The translations under genes and the position numbers were made by a program. From SFEL01 sp045603585 (GTDB taxonomy: Bacteria; Bacillota; Clostridia; Christensenellales; CAG-138), in contig JAZUMK010000042.1 in assembly GCA_045603585.1 (NCBI GenBank), positions 1-64,000 on the forward strand: DNA of 64,000 nt, in the 5' to 3' direction. A model generated the notes under the pieces. That model made no database searches. It was not told the origin of the DNA and saw only the letters and a list, made by a program, of their open reading frames with translations. Shown here one piece after another: positions 48,738 to 56,926 of the stretch; within the stretch, counting starts at the first letter, position 1; every line of letters starts with the position of its first letter.

Positions 48738-48766
48738 TTGACAATGGGCGATACGTTAAGTAGCAT
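48738..48766 (+). promoter_or_regulatory. Promoter of the metF-metH operon
   Basis: TTGACA and TAGCAT separated by 17 bases. The leader before metF is only about 55 bases, too short for a SAM or cobalamin riboswitch. Confidence 0.7.
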
Positions 48767-48824
48767 TTACCATGTTGGCAAAATGCGCGGCAGACTTATT
48801 GGCGGATGAAAGGATATAATCACA

Positions 48825-49691
48825 ATGCTTATAAAGGATATACTTAAATCCAGGCCTGTAACCTTCTCCTGTGAGCTGTTTCCACCAAAAGTGGGAACAG
48901 AGCTTCAGAAGGCGGATCTGGTGGTGGAAAAGACCGCTGCTCTCAAGCCTGACTTTATCAGCGTTACCTGCGGGGCAAACGGCGGAAATACCCAAAACGT
49001 GCTTCGCATGGCAAAGCATGCGGGAGAATGCGGCAGCGTCGGTCTTGCCCATCTCACCTGCGTTTCCGCAAGCCGCGAGGGAATAGCTCAGCGTATCGCC
49101 GAAATGAAGCAGAATGGCATATTCAATGTGCTGGCTCTCAGGGGAGACCTTCCCGAGGGTATGGAAAAGCCTGAGGATGCCTGTTTTCAGCATGCCAATG
49201 AGCTGGTGGAGCTGCTCAGGCAGAGCGGCGGATTCTCCGTGGGCGGCGCATGCTATCCCGAGTGTCATCCTGAAAGCTCATCCCAGGCGGAGGATATAAT
49301 GTACCTTAAGCGCAAGGTGGAAGCAGGCTGCGATTTCCTTACCACCCAGATGTTCTTCGATAACGATCTGCTGTACCGCTTCCTCAACAAGCTGGCTGTA
49401 GCGGGTGTGGATGTGCCCATAATCGCAGGCATAATGCCCATAACCAGCAGCCGTCAGGTGGCCCGCATAACAGGTCTCAGCGGCGCTCTCATGCCGCCCA
49501 GATTCCGCAATATGCTGGATCATTACGGCAGCAATGACGCCGCAATGGAGCAGGCGGGCATCGCCTATGCCTGCGAGCAGATCACAGACCTTGTGGCAAA
49601 CGGCATAAGGGGCATACATATTTACACCATGAACAAGCCTGACATTGCGGGAAAGATACTGAATAACCTTTCTTCCGTATTGATGAGGTAG
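48825..49691 (+). CDS. metF: 5,10-methylenetetrahydrofolate reductase
   Basis: 288 aa. The MTHFR pattern is visible: TFSCELFPPKVGTELQKADL at the N-terminus, PDFISVTCGANGG, LAHLTCVSASREGI, NVLALRGDLPEG and GCDFLTTQMFFDNDLLYRF, ending with IIAGIMPITSSRQVARI. It makes 5-methyl-THF, the methyl donor for MetH encoded two genes downstream. ATG 48825 is preceded by GAAAGGATATAATCACA. It is the first gene of the metF-reactivation-metH operon. Confidence 0.95.
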   Translation: MLIKDILKSRPVTFSCELFPPKVGTELQKADLVVEKTAALKPDFISVTCGANGGNTQNVLRMAKHAGECGSVGLAHLTCVSASREGIAQRIAEMKQNGIFNVLALRGDLPEGMEKPEDACFQHANELVELLRQSGGFSVGGACYPECHPESSSQAEDIMYLKRKVEAGCDFLTTQMFFDNDLLYRFLNKLAVAGVDVPIIAGIMPITSSRQVARITGLSGALMPPRFRNMLDHYGSNDAAMEQAGIAYACEQITDLVANGIRGIHIYTMNKPDIAGKILNNLSSVLMR

Positions 49692-49695
49692 CATA

Positions 49696-50331
49696 ATGCG
49701 CATACGTCAGGAGGAGGCCCTCAGATACCTTGGGGCGAAAATACCGGACGGGGACAGCGTTGCCCTTATTGAAGGGGCATGGCAGAAACTGCAGCGCATA
49801 GCCTCTCCCCGCCACAGGGTAATAAGGGTCAGCGTGGAAACCGGGGAAAGCATAGTCAAAATAGCCGACTTTCAGGCGGAGTCTTCCTCCCTTGGCATAA
49901 ACCTCAGGGGCTGCAGCGAAGCATATCTGCTGGCGGCAACCCTTGGCGCAGAGGTGGACAGGGAGATGACCAGACTTGGCGCAATCAATGTGGCGCAGGC
50001 CTTTGCATTGCAGGCGGCTGCGGCAAGCGTATTGGAGTGCTGCTGCGATGATGTGTGCGATGAGCTGGCGGAGGAGCTGAAGGAAGAAGGGCTGTATCTA
50101 AGGCCCCGCTTTTCTCCCGGCTACGGCGGCTTTTCAATACAGCATCAGAGCGATATTTTAAGATTGCTGGAAGGGGGAAGGATAGGCATGGGAGAAACCG
50201 CATCCCATATGCTCACCCCGCTTAAATCCGTTACCGCCGTGATAGGCATATCCTCAAAGCCCGGCCTTTGTCATGACAGCAAGTGCGAACTCTGCGGCAA
50301 GACGGACTGCCTGTTCAGAAAGGAACAATAA
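49696..50331 (+). CDS. MetH reactivation-domain protein
   Basis: 211 aa. It corresponds to the C-terminal AdoMet-binding activation domain of cobalamin-dependent methionine synthase as a separate protein. It shows the conserved RPRFSPGYGGFSIQHQSDIL, LRGCSEAYLLAATLGAEVD, and the end MLTPLKSVTAVIGIS. A Cys-rich tail follows (CHDSKCELCGKTDC). It rescues oxidised cob(II)alamin by reductive methylation with SAM. It sits between metF and the truncated metH, and its stop overlaps the metH start by one base. Confidence 0.92.
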   Translation: MRIRQEEALRYLGAKIPDGDSVALIEGAWQKLQRIASPRHRVIRVSVETGESIVKIADFQAESSSLGINLRGCSEAYLLAATLGAEVDREMTRLGAINVAQAFALQAAAASVLECCCDDVCDELAEELKEEGLYLRPRFSPGYGGFSIQHQSDILRLLEGGRIGMGETASHMLTPLKSVTAVIGISSKPGLCHDSKCELCGKTDCLFRKEQ

Positions 50332-52703
50332 TGGCTGAATTTATAGATTTACTGGGCAAAAAACTGCTGTTTTTCGATGGAGGCATGGGCACCATGCTTC
50401 AGAGCGCAGGCCTTAAGCCCGGCGAAATACCGGATATCTGGAACGTTACCAATGGTGATAAGGTCATTGCCGTTCACAAGGCATACGCTGAGGCAGGCAG
50501 CAATATCATAATCACCAATACCTTCGGCTGCAACGAACTTAAGCTTGCAGGCTCCGGCTATACTGCGGCGGAGATCGCCGCCGCATCCGTACGCAATGCA
50601 AAGGCGGCCATAGCAGGCCTTGAGGACAGGTTTGTTGCGCTGGACATAGGCCCCAGCGGCAAGCTGCTAAAGCCCCTTGGCGATCTGGATTTTGAGGATG
50701 CCGTTGAGCTGTTTGCAAAGACTGTACGCGGCGGCGCCAGGGAAAATCCCGATCTTATCCTCATTGAAACCATGTCGGATGCATACGAGCTGAAGGCGGC
50801 AGTATTGGCGGCAAAGGAAAACTCCGATCTGCCCATAGCTGCCACCGTTACCTTGGACAGCAAGGGCAAGCTTCTGACCGGCGGCGATGTGGAAAGCGTG
50901 TGCGCCTTGCTGGAGGGTCTTGGAGTGGATGCCATAGGTCTCAACTGCGGCCTTGGCCCCAGGGAAATGCTGCCCTTTTTGAAGCGGCTCAAGGGTGTAT
51001 GCTCCCTGCCCATGGTACTTCAGCCCAATGCGGGTCTTCCCCGCTCCGAAAAGGGCAGGACGGTATTCGACGTTGGCCCCGAGGAATTTGCCGAGCTTAT
51101 GGAAAGCTGCATTTCAGAGGGCGTATGGCTGGCGGGCGGCTGCTGCGGCACTACCCCTGCCCATATCGGGGCGCTGGTAAAGCGCTGCGGCAAAATGAAT
51201 CCTCCCCCTGTGGAGAAGAAGACACTTACCGTGGCCGCATCATACGGTCAGGCTTTGTACTTTGGCAAAGATACCAGACTCATCGGCGAGCGCATAAACC
51301 CCACCGGCAAGCCCCGCATGAAAAAGGCGCTGCTGGAAGGCGACTACGATATGATACTGCAGGAGGGCATACTTCAGCAGGAGCAGGGCGCCCATGCGCT
51401 GGATGTGAATGCAGGCCTGCCGGGTATTGACGAGGCGGCTGTGCTTGCGTCCCTTACAAAGCAGCTTCAGGGGGTAACAGACCTTCCCCTGCAGCTGGAC
51501 TCCGCAGACCCCGCCGCCCTTGAAATGGCTCTGAGGATATACAACGGCAAGGCCATAATCAATTCTGTAAACGGCAAGCAGAGCAGCATGGATGCTGTAT
51601 TTCCCCTTGCAAAGAAATACGGCGGCGTGATAGTTGCGCTCACTTTGGATGAAAGCGGCATACCTGAGGATGCCGAGGGACGCATGGCCATTGCCCGCAG
51701 GATACTGGACAATGCCAAGCAGTACGGCCTTGAACCCCATGATTTTATATTTGATCCCCTTACCCTTACCGTAAGTGCGGGAGGGGACAACGGCAGGATA
51801 ACATTGGAATGTGTTCGCAGGCTCCGTGACGAGCTGGGGGTATGTACTTCCCTTGGCGTATCCAATGTGTCCTTCGGCCTGCCAAACAGGGGTCAGCTCA
51901 ACAGCGGCTTCCTTACCCTTGCAATGGGGGCAGGCTTGTCTGCCGCAATAGTAAATCCCCATGCTCCCGGCATGATGGAAGCATATAAGTCTGCCCGCGC
52001 CCTTCTGGGCATGGATGAAAACTGTGCCGATTATATAGCGGCATTCAGCGGCGAAGCCGCCGCCGCAGCGGCTGTGCCCCAGGAGGGAATGTCTCTTTAT
52101 GATAGCGTATTGAAGGGGCTCAAGAGCGCTGCAATACAGGCCGCAGAGCGGGAGCTTATGGATAAGAGCCCCCTTGAGGTGATAGATCAGGCCATGGTGC
52201 CTGCGCTGAATACCGCAGGAGAAAGGTTTGAAAAGGGAACCATGTTCCTGCCCCAGCTGCTGATGTGCGCGGAGGCCGCAAAGGGCGCCTTCGGCGTCAT
52301 CCGCTCCCGCATGGGAGAAGGGGAAGGCATGAGCCGCGGCAAGGTGGTTTTAGCCACCGTTCAGGGCGATGTTCACGATATCGGCAAGAATATCGTAAAG
52401 GCGCTGCTGGAAAATTACAGGTTCAAGGTAATAGACCTTGGCAAGGATGTGCCTCCCGAGGAGGTTGTAAAGGCGGCAAAGGAACAGGGCGCAGGCCTTG
52501 TGGGGCTTTCTGCACTGATGACCACCACTGTGCCTGCCATGCAGCGCACCATTGAGCTGGTGAAGAAGGAGCTGCCCGGCTGCAGAGTGATGTGCGGCGG
52601 CGCAGTGCTTACCGGGGACTATGCAAGGCAAATAGGCGCAGATTACTACACAAAGGATGCCATGGCCGGCGTGCGCTGTGCCATGGAGGTATATCCCGAA
52701 TAG
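50331..52703 (+). CDS. metH: Cobalamin-dependent methionine synthase, without activation domain
   Basis: 790 aa from ATG 50331 (TAATG overlap; AAAGGAA upstream). The homocysteine-binding domain carries the zinc cysteines in IGLNCGLGP and AGGCCGTTPAH. The pterin domain follows (RLIGERINPTGK, DVNAGLPG). The cap and B12-binding domains show VQGDVHDIGKNIVKALL (His682) and LVGLSALMTTTVPAM. It transfers the methyl group of methyl-THF to homocysteine. The E. coli enzyme has about 1,220 residues; the missing C-terminal activation domain is supplied by the preceding gene. Confidence 0.96.
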   Translation: MAEFIDLLGKKLLFFDGGMGTMLQSAGLKPGEIPDIWNVTNGDKVIAVHKAYAEAGSNIIITNTFGCNELKLAGSGYTAAEIAAASVRNAKAAIAGLEDRFVALDIGPSGKLLKPLGDLDFEDAVELFAKTVRGGARENPDLILIETMSDAYELKAAVLAAKENSDLPIAATVTLDSKGKLLTGGDVESVCALLEGLGVDAIGLNCGLGPREMLPFLKRLKGVCSLPMVLQPNAGLPRSEKGRTVFDVGPEEFAELMESCISEGVWLAGGCCGTTPAHIGALVKRCGKMNPPPVEKKTLTVAASYGQALYFGKDTRLIGERINPTGKPRMKKALLEGDYDMILQEGILQQEQGAHALDVNAGLPGIDEAAVLASLTKQLQGVTDLPLQLDSADPAALEMALRIYNGKAIINSVNGKQSSMDAVFPLAKKYGGVIVALTLDESGIPEDAEGRMAIARRILDNAKQYGLEPHDFIFDPLTLTVSAGGDNGRITLECVRRLRDELGVCTSLGVSNVSFGLPNRGQLNSGFLTLAMGAGLSAAIVNPHAPGMMEAYKSARALLGMDENCADYIAAFSGEAAAAAAVPQEGMSLYDSVLKGLKSAAIQAAERELMDKSPLEVIDQAMVPALNTAGERFEKGTMFLPQLLMCAEAAKGAFGVIRSRMGEGEGMSRGKVVLATVQGDVHDIGKNIVKALLENYRFKVIDLGKDVPPEEVVKAAKEQGAGLVGLSALMTTTVPAMQRTIELVKKELPGCRVMCGGAVLTGDYARQIGADYYTKDAMAGVRCAMEVYPE

Positions 52704-52717
52704 CACAAAACAACATA

Positions 52718-52754
52718 AAAGGCCGGGCTGTTCACATTTTCAGCCCGGCTTTTA
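52718..52754. terminator. Terminator after metH
   Basis: GCCGGGCTG and CAGCCCGGC form a 9-bp stem around TTCACATTTT and are followed by TTTTAT. It may also serve the convergent gene at 52770. Confidence 0.85.
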
Positions 52755-52769
52755 TAATGCCTGCAAACT

Positions 52770-53225
52770 TTATGGGGTTATTGTCCAGCGGCAGAAGGAA
52801 GGCCTGTTGGGATGAATTTTGTCCGGAGTGTTCCATATTTCTGCGCTGTCCAGCTCTTTGATATGGCTTTCTGTAAGCTCGCTGATGGAAATACGTCGGC
52901 CGTGGATAACGGGACTGTCCTCATATTCGCAATATGCTGACAGCCATACATGCCACAGCTCAACGCTGTCCGTATGCTGCAAAGCGGCTTTTATGTATTT
53001 TATGATTTGCCCGGCTCTGCCATGGGTATAGTTCCATTCCAGCCAAACGCCGTACTTCTTATCGGAATAATCTCCCACTTCCTCAAAAATATGCAGAAAG
53101 AAGTTATCCTCGGCCTCTCCGTCGTATACCGTGCCAAGGTCAAGGTTTATCTCAGGGGGATAGTCCCGGGAGGGAGAATGGGTTGGCAGGGGGTGATCTG
53201 AGGCTATAAACGTGCAAACGCTCAT
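52770..53225 (-). CDS. Hypothetical protein
   Basis: 151 aa from ATG 53225 (GGAGCTTAGCGTC upstream). A soluble, acidic, aromatic-rich protein (for example YGVWLEWNYTHGRAGQIIKY and ELWHVWLSAYCEYEDSP). No family is recognised and no signal or membrane segment is seen. It starts 14 bases after the nitrilase-like gene, so the two share a transcript. Confidence 0.6.
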   Translation of the reverse strand: MSVCTFIASDHPLPTHSPSRDYPPEINLDLGTVYDGEAEDNFFLHIFEEVGDYSDKKYGVWLEWNYTHGRAGQIIKYIKAALQHTDSVELWHVWLSAYCEYEDSPVIHGRRISISELTESHIKELDSAEIWNTPDKIHPNRPSFCRWTITP

Positions 53226-53239
53226 GACGCTAAGCTCCT

Positions 53240-54037
53240 CTACTCATTCTGTGAGATTTGGTAAACATCCGGCCGCCTGTCGCGGAATACGGGAATGGCG
53301 GAGCGGACGGCTGGGATGCGGGCCGGATCCAGCTCAGCCGTGAGTATCTCTTCGGCTCCTCCCGCTATGGCAATGGTTTCCCCAAGGGGATTGATTATTA
53401 TGGATCTTCCGCCGAATTGGGTGGCGCCCGCCCTGCCGCAGGAATTGCAGCAGACAACATATGCCTGATTTTCTATTGCCCTTGCGGCGGCAAGGGTATG
53501 GAGGTGGGGGATGCGTACATCCGGCCATTGGGATACCATGAACAAAACATCCATGCCCTTGAGGGCAAGGGAACGGATAAGCTCGGGGAAGCGGATATCG
53601 TAGCAGATGACCAGACCGCATTTTACTCCGTCCGGCTCAAAGGAGCAGAGGGTATCCCCGGGGGTGTATATGCGGTTTTCCCCCATCGGGGAGAAAAGAT
53701 GGGTTTTATTGTAGGAGGCAATGCAGCTGCCCTGCCTGTCGAATACAAGAGAAGTATTGTACAGCCTGCCGTCATGAAAATCCGAAATGCTACCTGCGAT
53801 AATATTTATGCAGTATTTTTTTGCAAGGCCGCCTATCAGTTCCTTGACGGCAGCTGCAGCACCGGCTGCCATATAGTTGAGATCCTGCTCGGGATAAAAG
53901 CCGGTATTCCATGTTTCCGGCAGCAAAATCACGTCCGGTGCCTGTTTTGCGGCCTGCCCGATCAGCTCCGCCGCATGGGCATAGTTGGCTTCCGGACGGC
54001 CCAGCTCCATATTCATCTGGATACAGCATACCTTCAT
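53240..54037 (-). CDS. Carbon-nitrogen hydrolase (nitrilase superfamily)
   Basis: 265 aa from ATG 54037 (AAAGGGGCTGC upstream); a longer frame to 54199 crosses the divergent promoter and is unlikely. The Glu-Lys-Cys triad is visible: Glu in VILLPETWNTGF, Lys in SYNKTHLFSPMGEN, Cys in GLVICYDIRFPELIRSLAL. The overall form resembles omega-amidase/predicted amidohydrolase YafV-type enzymes, which act on alpha-ketoglutaramate or alpha-ketosuccinamate in methionine-salvage transamination. That role would fit the neighbouring methionine genes but is inferred. Confidence 0.9.
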   Translation of the reverse strand: MKVCCIQMNMELGRPEANYAHAAELIGQAAKQAPDVILLPETWNTGFYPEQDLNYMAAGAAAAVKELIGGLAKKYCINIIAGSISDFHDGRLYNTSLVFDRQGSCIASYNKTHLFSPMGENRIYTPGDTLCSFEPDGVKCGLVICYDIRFPELIRSLALKGMDVLFMVSQWPDVRIPHLHTLAAARAIENQAYVVCCNSCGRAGATQFGGRSIIINPLGETIAIAGGAEEILTAELDPARIPAVRSAIPVFRDRRPDVYQISQNE

Positions 54038-54133
54038 AATATGCAGCCCCTTTGCATAAAAATATATAAATATATTATACCAGACTTGAACGAACCGGAC
54101 AATACGCCTCAGCGCGCAATGGGATTTTCGGTG

Positions 54134-54162
54134 TTGACAAGATGCGGTTTTGCTGTTATCAT
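54134..54162 (+). promoter_or_regulatory. Promoter of the metY-metA leader
   Basis: TTGACA and TATCAT separated by 17 bases. Transcription should begin near 54169, about 50 bases before the leader peptide and 215 bases before metY. Confidence 0.8.
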
Positions 54163-54216
54163 CTTCTGCAATGGGTCGTTTGACCCGGCAATCTTTCAAA
54201 GGAGGTATAGTTTCAC

Positions 54217-54279
54217 ATGATGAATATGTTTGCTATGATGATGCGTTATACCGCCTTTGATAATGCTCGCCGGGGCTAA
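54217..54279 (+). CDS. Methionine-rich leader peptide (attenuator uORF) of metY-metA
   Basis: 20 codons: MMNMFAMMMRYTAFDNARRG. Six of the first nine residues are Met. AAAGGAGG lies 11 bases upstream of the ATG. Codons 12-15 (ACC GCC TTT GAT) form the 5' arm of the antiterminator with 54301-54310. Scarce Met-tRNA should stall the ribosome early and favour antitermination; a ribosome running to the stop should mask that arm and allow termination. This is the logic of trp/his/leu leaders, here applied to methionine. Confidence 0.85.
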   Translation: MMNMFAMMMRYTAFDNARRG

Positions 54280-54340
54280 CTTCTCCAGCAAGAGCGAAAT
54301 TCAAGGCGGTTATTGGCGTTGCACCAATAGCCGCTTTTTT
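54250..54340 (+). promoter_or_regulatory. Antiterminator/terminator attenuator before metY
   Basis: Antiterminator: ACCGCCTTTGA (54250-54260) pairs with TCAAGGCGGT (54301-54310) with one bulged T. Terminator: GCGGTTATTGG (54306-54316) pairs with CCAATAGCCGC (54324-54334, one G-U pair) and is followed by TTTTTT (54335-54340). The two share 54306-54310 and are mutually exclusive. A small GCTC/GAGC hairpin (54265-54296) lies within the antiterminator loop. Confidence 0.85.
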
Positions 54341-54383
54341 ATTGCAAATTAATCAATTTACACCATATCAGGAGGAAAGAACA

Positions 54384-55664
54384 ATGGCAGAACAGACCAT
54401 CGGCACCAAATGCGTACAGGGCGGCTACACCCCCGGCAACGGCGAGCCCCGCCAGATACCCATAATCCAGAGCACCACCTTCAAATACCAAAGCAGCGCC
54501 GAGATGGGCAAGCTCTTTGTCCTTGCGGCCAGCGGATACTTCTACACCCGCCTGCAGAATCCCACCAACGATGCGGTTGCCGCAAAGATCGCAGCCCTTG
54601 AGGGCGGCACTGCCGCAATGCTCACCTCCTCCGGTCAGGCGGCAAATTTCTACGCGGTGTTCAATATTGCATCCTGCGGCGATCACGTTGTAAGCTCCTC
54701 CAGCATTTACGGCGGCAGCTTCAATCTTTTCTCCGTAACCATGAAGCGCATGGGTATCGAGTTTACCTTTGTTTCTCCCGATTGCACCGATGAGGAGCTG
54801 AATGCGGCATTCCGCCCCAATACCAAGGCGGTATTCGGCGAGACCATCGCAAATCCTGCACTCACCGTACTGGATATTGAGCGATTTGCAAAGGCTGCCC
54901 ATGACCACGGCGTACCCCTCATCATTGACAACACCTTTGCCACCCCCATAAACTGCCGTCCCTTTGAATGGGGTGCGGATATCGTGACACACTCCACCAC
55001 CAAGTACATGGACGGCCACGGTGCAGGCGTTGGCGGCTGCATAGTGGACTCCGGCAGGTTTGACTGGACAAAGTACCCCAAAAAGTTCCCCGGCCTCTGT
55101 ACTCCGGATGCCAGCTATCACGGCGTAACCTATACAGAGCGTTTCGGCCTTGAGGGAGCATACATCACCAAGGCCACCGCCCAGCTGATGAGGGATTTCG
55201 GCTCCACACAGTCTCCCCAGAATGCATTTATACTGAACCTTGGCCTTGAAAGCCTCCATGTGAGGGTAAAGCGCCATTGCGAAAACGCACAGGCGGTTGC
55301 AGAGTATCTTAAGAGCAATCCCAAGGTGGAATGGGTGCAGTACTGCGGCCTTGAAGGGGATAAGTACTACGAGCTGGGCAAAAAGTATCTGCCCAACGGC
55401 TCCTGCGGTGTTGTGAGCTTCGGCGTAAAGGGCGGCCGTGAGGCTGCCGAAAGGTTCATGGGCAGGCTCAAGATAGCCGCCATAGAGACCCACGTTGCAG
55501 ATGCCCGCACCTGCTGCCTGCATCCTGCCAGCTCCACCCACCGCCAGATGACGGATGCAGAGCTGAAAGCAGCCGGCGTTTCCCCTGACCTTGTGCGCTA
55601 TTCCTGCGGTCTGGAAGATGCGGCAGACCTTATTGCCGATATAGAGCAGGCCCTTAACGACTAA
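54384..55664 (+). CDS. metY: O-acetylhomoserine sulfhydrylase (aminocarboxypropyltransferase)
   Basis: 426 aa from ATG 54384 with AGGAGG ten bases upstream. It is a Cys/Met-metabolism PLP enzyme: TKCVQGGYTPGNGEPRQIPI, YFYTRLQNPTNDAVAAKIAA, LTSSGQAANFYA, and the Schiff-base Lys in THSTTKYMDGHGAGVGG. The about 430-residue length with the long internal insertion separates it from MetB/MetC. It converts O-acetylhomoserine and sulfide to homocysteine, the substrate of MetH. It is controlled by the upstream Met leader. Confidence 0.94.
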   Translation: MAEQTIGTKCVQGGYTPGNGEPRQIPIIQSTTFKYQSSAEMGKLFVLAASGYFYTRLQNPTNDAVAAKIAALEGGTAAMLTSSGQAANFYAVFNIASCGDHVVSSSSIYGGSFNLFSVTMKRMGIEFTFVSPDCTDEELNAAFRPNTKAVFGETIANPALTVLDIERFAKAAHDHGVPLIIDNTFATPINCRPFEWGADIVTHSTTKYMDGHGAGVGGCIVDSGRFDWTKYPKKFPGLCTPDASYHGVTYTERFGLEGAYITKATAQLMRDFGSTQSPQNAFILNLGLESLHVRVKRHCENAQAVAEYLKSNPKVEWVQYCGLEGDKYYELGKKYLPNGSCGVVSFGVKGGREAAERFMGRLKIAAIETHVADARTCCLHPASSTHRQMTDAELKAAGVSPDLVRYSCGLEDAADLIADIEQALND

Positions 55665-55902
55665 AAGTGTCGCAAAAGTCCTGTTGGGACTTTTGCGAGA
55701 GAACAGATTTTGCCTAAAACGCCAAGGCGTTGACCGGCGGCAAAATCTGCAAAGTGCGAAAACCTTGCGGTTTTCATCCGTTCTGACGCACATGTCGTCA
55801 GAGCCGGATTGAAAATCAAGGGGTGCGCCCCTTGATAATCCCCGAGAAACACTTATTCGATAAAGTGTAATCATCTAAAACTAACTAACGGAGGACGTAA
55901 CC
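55665..55902 (+). repeat. Multi-hairpin module between metY and metA
   Basis: 238 bases almost wholly made of hairpins: CGCAAAAGTCC/GGACTTTTGCG (55671-55697, loop TGTTG); CAGATTTTGCC/GGCAAAATCTG (55704-55749) with inner AACGCC/GGCGTT; GAAAACC/GGTTTTC near 55758-55775; ATCCG...CGGAT with inner TCTGACG/CGTCAGA (about 55776-55809); ATCAAGGGG/CCCCTTGAT (55815-55836); ACACTT/AAGTGT near 55850-55867. Order, loops and flanks match the clpB leader at 29624-29945. Confidence 0.75.
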
Positions 55903-56829
55903 GTGCCTATAAAAATACCCAATCAGCTTCCCGCAACTCAGGTGCTCACCGACGAAAACATCTTCGTCATGACCGAAACCAGAGCAATGACGCAGGATAT
56001 CCGCCCCCTGCAGATACTTGTGCTCAACCTGATGCCCACCAAGATAGAGACCGAAACTCAGCTGGCACGCCTGCTGGGAAACACCCCTCTTCAGGTGGAG
56101 CTGGAGCTGATGCAGACACAGAGCTACGTTCCCCAGAATACCGCCGCCGATCACATGATCAAGTTCTATACCACCTTTGACAAGGTGAAGGACCGCTACT
56201 TTGACGGCATGGTGATAACAGGCGCTCCTGTGGAAAAGCTGGATTTTCAGGATGTGCAGTATTGGGATGAGCTTTGCGAAATAATGGAATGGAGCAAAAC
56301 CCATGTGCACAGCACCTTCCACATCTGCTGGGCGGCTCAGGCGGCATTGTATTATCATTACGGCATACCCAAGGTGGAGCTGCCCGAAAAGCTTTCCGGC
56401 GTATATCTCCATAAGGTGGACCGCCGCAGCTCCATGCTCCTCCGCGGCTTTGACGAGGCCTTCTGGGTACCCCATTCCCGCAACACCACCGTACGCCTTG
56501 AGGATGTGAAGGCTTGCCCCAAGCTGAAGGTACTGTCCACCTCTCCACGGGCCGGCGTATATGCCCTTGCCACCGAGGGCGGCCGCCAGATATTCATCAC
56601 CGGCCATTCCGAATACGACAGGGATACCCTCAAGAAGGAATATCTTCGCGACAAAAATGCGGGGCTTGATCCCAAGGTGCCGGAAAACTACTTCCCCAAT
56701 GATGACGATACAAAGGACCCTCTGGTAAAGTGGCGGGGCCATGCAAGCCTGCTGTATCAGAACTGGCTCAATTATTACGTATATCAGGCCACGCCCTACA
56801 ATATCCTCACCATTCAGCCCATATCCTGA
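55903..56829 (+). CDS. metA: Homoserine O-acetyltransferase, MetA/HTS type
   Basis: 308 aa with GTG start (GGAGG eight bases upstream). The catalytic residues keep standard MetA numbering: Cys142 in HICWAAQ, His235 and Glu237 in ITGHSEYD. Position 111 is Glu (GAPVEKLDF), the residue known to direct acetyl-CoA use in Bacillus-type MetA, where succinyl-CoA enzymes have Gly. The product O-acetylhomoserine matches the preceding metY. It is separated from metY by the multi-hairpin region, which may tune its expression relative to metY. Confidence 0.95.
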   Translation: MPIKIPNQLPATQVLTDENIFVMTETRAMTQDIRPLQILVLNLMPTKIETETQLARLLGNTPLQVELELMQTQSYVPQNTAADHMIKFYTTFDKVKDRYFDGMVITGAPVEKLDFQDVQYWDELCEIMEWSKTHVHSTFHICWAAQAALYYHYGIPKVELPEKLSGVYLHKVDRRSSMLLRGFDEAFWVPHSRNTTVRLEDVKACPKLKVLSTSPRAGVYALATEGGRQIFITGHSEYDRDTLKKEYLRDKNAGLDPKVPENYFPNDDDTKDPLVKWRGHASLLYQNWLNYYVYQATPYNILTIQPIS

Positions 56830-56868
56830 TAAGCAAAAAATGTCCGAAAATATCGGAATATCCCAAAG

Positions 56869-56908
56869 GCAAAATAAAACCGATGTCCGGAGGAGATCCG
56901 GGCATCGG
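56869..56908 (-). terminator. Terminator of the dockerin-like small gene
   Basis: CCGATGTCCGGA (56880-56891) pairs with TCCGGGCATCGG (56897-56908), one wobble. On the minus strand it is followed by GTTTTATTTTG. Confidence 0.8.
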
Positions 56909-56926
56909 CGGAATGGATGCGAAATA

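Noticed and set aside
54038..54199. N-terminal extension of the nitrilase-like protein
   Set aside because: It would cross the divergent promoter of the met leader, and the conserved domain starts at MKVCCIQMN (54037).
54169..54384. SAM-I (S-box) riboswitch or T-box before metY
   Set aside because: No SAM aptamer core and no T-box motif or specifier arm. The visible leader ORF, antiterminator and terminator explain the region.
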